Below, piece after piece: positions 6,979 to 7,984 of a stretch of 7,984 bases of DNA. The first letter of the stretch is position 1, and every line of letters starts with the position of its first letter. A program made the translations under genes and the position numbers. The notes beneath the pieces were generated by a model. That model saw only the letters and a program-made list of their open reading frames with translations, was not told the DNA's origin and searched no databases. Origin of the DNA: Eubacterium sp. GTDB lineage: Bacteria; Bacillota_A; Clostridia; Lachnospirales; Lachnospiraceae. The stretch spans positions 1 through 7,984 of the forward strand of contig JAMPGN010000193.1 of the NCBI GenBank assembly GCA_023663915.1, read 5' to 3'.

Positions 6979-6993
6979 GGACACATTCTGTCC
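6979..6993. promoter_or_regulatory. Inverted repeat upstream of WYL operon (candidate operator)
   Basis: GGACA-N5-TGTCC, a perfect 5-bp inverted repeat. It ends about 52 bp upstream of the WYL start and lies just upstream of TATACAAT on the minus strand (6968-6961), which contains a -10-like TACAAT. No good -35 is found 16-18 nt from it; the repeat sits about where a -35 element would be. This would suit autoregulation by the WYL protein. A lone GGACA half-site recurs on the minus strand at 7036-7032. The arms are short, so chance is possible. Confidence 0.35.
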
Positions 6994-7115
6994 TTTGTAC
7001 GATTTTTATGCAAAATTCTAAAATACAGCCATGTCCGACGCTGTCATACGTCAGGTACTTCTTTGATTCTGTCACTCACCATACAACAATTATGATATCA
7101 CAGCTTGTTTGTATT

Positions 7116-7134
7116 TGCAATGTTGTACATTGCA
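7116..7134. promoter_or_regulatory. 19-bp palindromic operator in the XRE-gene promoter
   Basis: TGCAATGT-tgt-ACATTGCA is a perfect 8-bp inverted repeat with a 3-nt spacer. It overlaps a plus-strand -35-like TTGCAA (7115-7120), which is 18 nt from TATATA (7139-7144). This would place a bound dimer over the promoter of the XRE gene that starts at 7201, the usual geometry for repression by an XRE-type dimer. It lies in the shared region between the divergent XRE and WYL genes, so it might affect both. The palindrome is clear in the sequence; the binding protein and the exact promoter are inferred. Confidence 0.6.
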
Positions 7135-7200
7135 TTTATATATACTCAGATTGTTTATGCGCGTCAAGCTGCTCTGTAAACTAAATTTGAGGTGATTTTT

Positions 7201-7434
7201 ATGAGCGAAAAAAGAAATCAGGAATATAGGATGATCGGGCTGAATATAGCCTATTATCGAAAACTAAAGGGATTGACACAGCTACAGCTTGCAGAGACGA
7301 TCAACATCAGCCGCACCCATATGAGCAATATCGAAGCCCCCAATATGCCGACTTCTATCTCCCTTGACACGCTGCTTGACATTGCGGACGCACTGGAAAC
7401 GCCCGCTGCAAGTCTCTTATATTTTGATAGGTAG
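7201..7434 (+). CDS. XRE-family (Cro/C1-type) small transcriptional regulator
   Basis: A 77-residue single-domain DNA-binding protein. The helix-turn-helix is TQLQLAETINISRTHMSNIE (26-45), with the recognition helix at about 37-45, a canonical XRE pattern; the rest (51-77) completes the five-helix fold, including SLDTLLDIADAL. The start is ATG 7201, with GAGGTG about 6 nt upstream; an in-frame GTG at 7192 lies inside that ribosome binding site. It is transcribed opposite to the WYL-led operon from a promoter region containing a 19-bp palindrome that it may itself bind. Such stand-alone XRE proteins are common regulators on Clostridia mobile elements. It could be an antitoxin-like or element-control repressor, but no toxin partner is adjacent. 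Confidence 0.9.
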   Translation: MSEKRNQEYRMIGLNIAYYRKLKGLTQLQLAETINISRTHMSNIEAPNMPTSISLDTLLDIADALETPAASLLYFDR

Positions 7435-7483
7435 AAACTCTGTTGTATTTTTTACACAGGAGATAAACAGTCTTTCTTCTTAC

Positions 7484-7687
7484 CTAAATTCGCTTTGCCG
7501 CATTCGTAAGCCCGTAATAATTGTTAGGATATAGATTGAGATCTCCGAACACGCTTCTGGGTATTTTCCAATACCTTCCAAACTTAACTGCGGGAATCTC
7601 CCCGCTCCTGATTCTTCGATACACCGTTGATGTACTGACCTGCATTCTCTCACAAAATTCTTTGATCGACATATAAGATTCTTCCAT
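7484..7687 (-). CDS. Excisionase-family (MerR-like HTH_17) DNA-binding protein
   Basis: A 67-residue protein with a winged helix: MSIKEFCERMQVSTSTVYRR (6-25) is the helix-turn-helix, and IPAVKFGRYWKIPRSVF (31-47) the wing. This matches the excisionase-type domain family, whose members act either as recombination directionality factors or as small transcription regulators. The start ATG 7687-7685 has GGAGG 10 nt upstream; a second in-frame ATG at 7672 has no good site. The C-terminal tail (48-67) is polar and rich in Asn and Tyr. It is convergent with the XRE gene; their stops are about 50 nt apart with no clear terminator between. No integrase is seen here, so whether it is a true Xis for this element or only a regulator cannot be decided from this window. 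Confidence 0.85.
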   Translation of the reverse strand: MEESYMSIKEFCERMQVSTSTVYRRIRSGEIPAVKFGRYWKIPRSVFGDLNLYPNNYYGLTNAAKRI

Positions 7688-7730
7688 AATTTTATTCCCT
7701 CCGAAACATTTTTTGATTTTTAATTACTTA

Positions 7731-7883
7731 TCAAAGCGCTGCCAACAACCATGCAAAAGAGATCATGAATAGCCACGATCTCCGTTTATCAATCTGTTTG
7801 AAAAGAAAATAAAAAATAAAACTTCCGTAACATACCAATAATGAATCATTGTATCCACAAAAAATTATGCTCGAATTTCCCCT
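7731..7883 (-). other. Possible remnant or non-ATG small membrane-peptide frame in AT-rich region
   Basis: Minus-strand frame open for 50 codons, ending at TGA 7733-7731, just upstream of the excisionase-like gene. It reads like two hydrophobic segments (SLLVCYGSFIFYFLF and SWLFMISFAWLLAAL) around a charged KQIDKRR, as in a small two-pass membrane peptide. There is no ATG near its beginning: the only candidates are a TTG at 7838 or non-standard codons after an AGGGG. It is therefore either a decayed gene end, a frameshifted gene or chance in AT-rich DNA. The rest of 7688-7984 is AT-rich with a run of seven T (minus strand, near 7911-7917) and shows no RNA gene, repeat array or other supported gene. 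Confidence 0.2.
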
Positions 7884-7984
7884 TCATCCTCGCATTGATC
7901 GCGTTCCATACAAAAAAACCGTCAATTCTTTTTGCGTACTTGCTATATTAGTAAAAAATATGAATTATTATCTTCTCATTCAAA

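Larger units (their letters stand above)
6928..7200. promoter_or_regulatory. Divergent intergenic control region between WYL and XRE genes
   Basis: This 273-bp region holds no gene that I can support. It must carry the promoter of the leftward operon and that of the rightward XRE gene. Besides the two inverted repeats listed separately, there is a looser one, ACAGC-N10-GCTGT (7025-7044), near the middle. The right half is AT-rich (7085-7160). No riboswitch or terminator shape was recognised. Confidence 0.6.

Noticed and set aside
7435..7483. Bidirectional terminator between the convergent XRE and excisionase-like genes
   Set aside because: Only 5-6 bp weak pairings (CTGTT/AACAG) with a long loop and no matching T run.
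7201..7687. XRE gene plus neighbouring small gene as a toxin-antitoxin pair
   Set aside because: The neighbour is convergent and is itself a DNA-binding excisionase-type protein. No toxin-like product is adjacent.
1..7984. CRISPR array, tRNA, rRNA or insertion sequence
   Set aside because: No regularly spaced repeats, cloverleaf-like sequence, conserved rRNA stretches or transposase motifs were seen.

Overview
The window looks like part of an integrative/conjugative or phage-like element from a Gram-positive gut Clostridia (Lachnospiraceae-type) host. This rests on strong GGAGG-type ribosome binding sites, a DUF932 plus YqaJ-type recombination pair, an XRE regulator and an excisionase-like protein of kinds common in such elements, and an AT-rich cargo block. 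No integrase, relaxase, transposase or element end is visible, so the element type is inferred.

Layout. Nearly everything is on the minus strand, so transcription runs right to left. Positions 1-1111 hold GC-rich backbone genes: the beginning of a YqaJ/lambda-exonuclease-like gene, cut by the window edge, and a DUF932 gene. Just upstream of DUF932 is a strong minus-strand hairpin followed by a T run (1144-1180), which could be a terminator or a leader attenuator. Positions 1222-6927 form a compact AT-richer block, probably one operon. In transcription order it encodes: a WYL-domain regulator; a 92-residue HEAT-like repeat protein (14-nt overlap); a 419-residue protein with a zinc-ribbon-like start and glycine-zipper membrane segments (ATGA overlap); a 746-residue protein with a TerB-like helical part, a beta-helix and a glycine-rich tail (4-nt gap); a 246-residue helical acidic protein (33-nt gap); and a 46-residue basic peptide (50-nt gap). 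Positions 6928-7200 are a divergent control region with two inverted repeats. A small XRE regulator runs rightward (7201-7434) and converges on an excisionase-like helix-turn-helix gene (7484-7687, minus). The last 297 bases are AT-rich, with only a possible short membrane-peptide reading frame that has no good start codon.

How the genes may work together. The central block has the layout of an uncharacterised cargo system, possibly antiphage or inter-element conflict. A WYL regulator of the type often found controlling defence genes leads tightly coupled genes encoding a small scaffold or adaptor, a putative membrane-inserting protein, a large beta-helix protein that also ends in a hydrophobic glycine-rich tail, and a helical partner. 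No catalytic domain is certain. This function is inference from architecture and context only.
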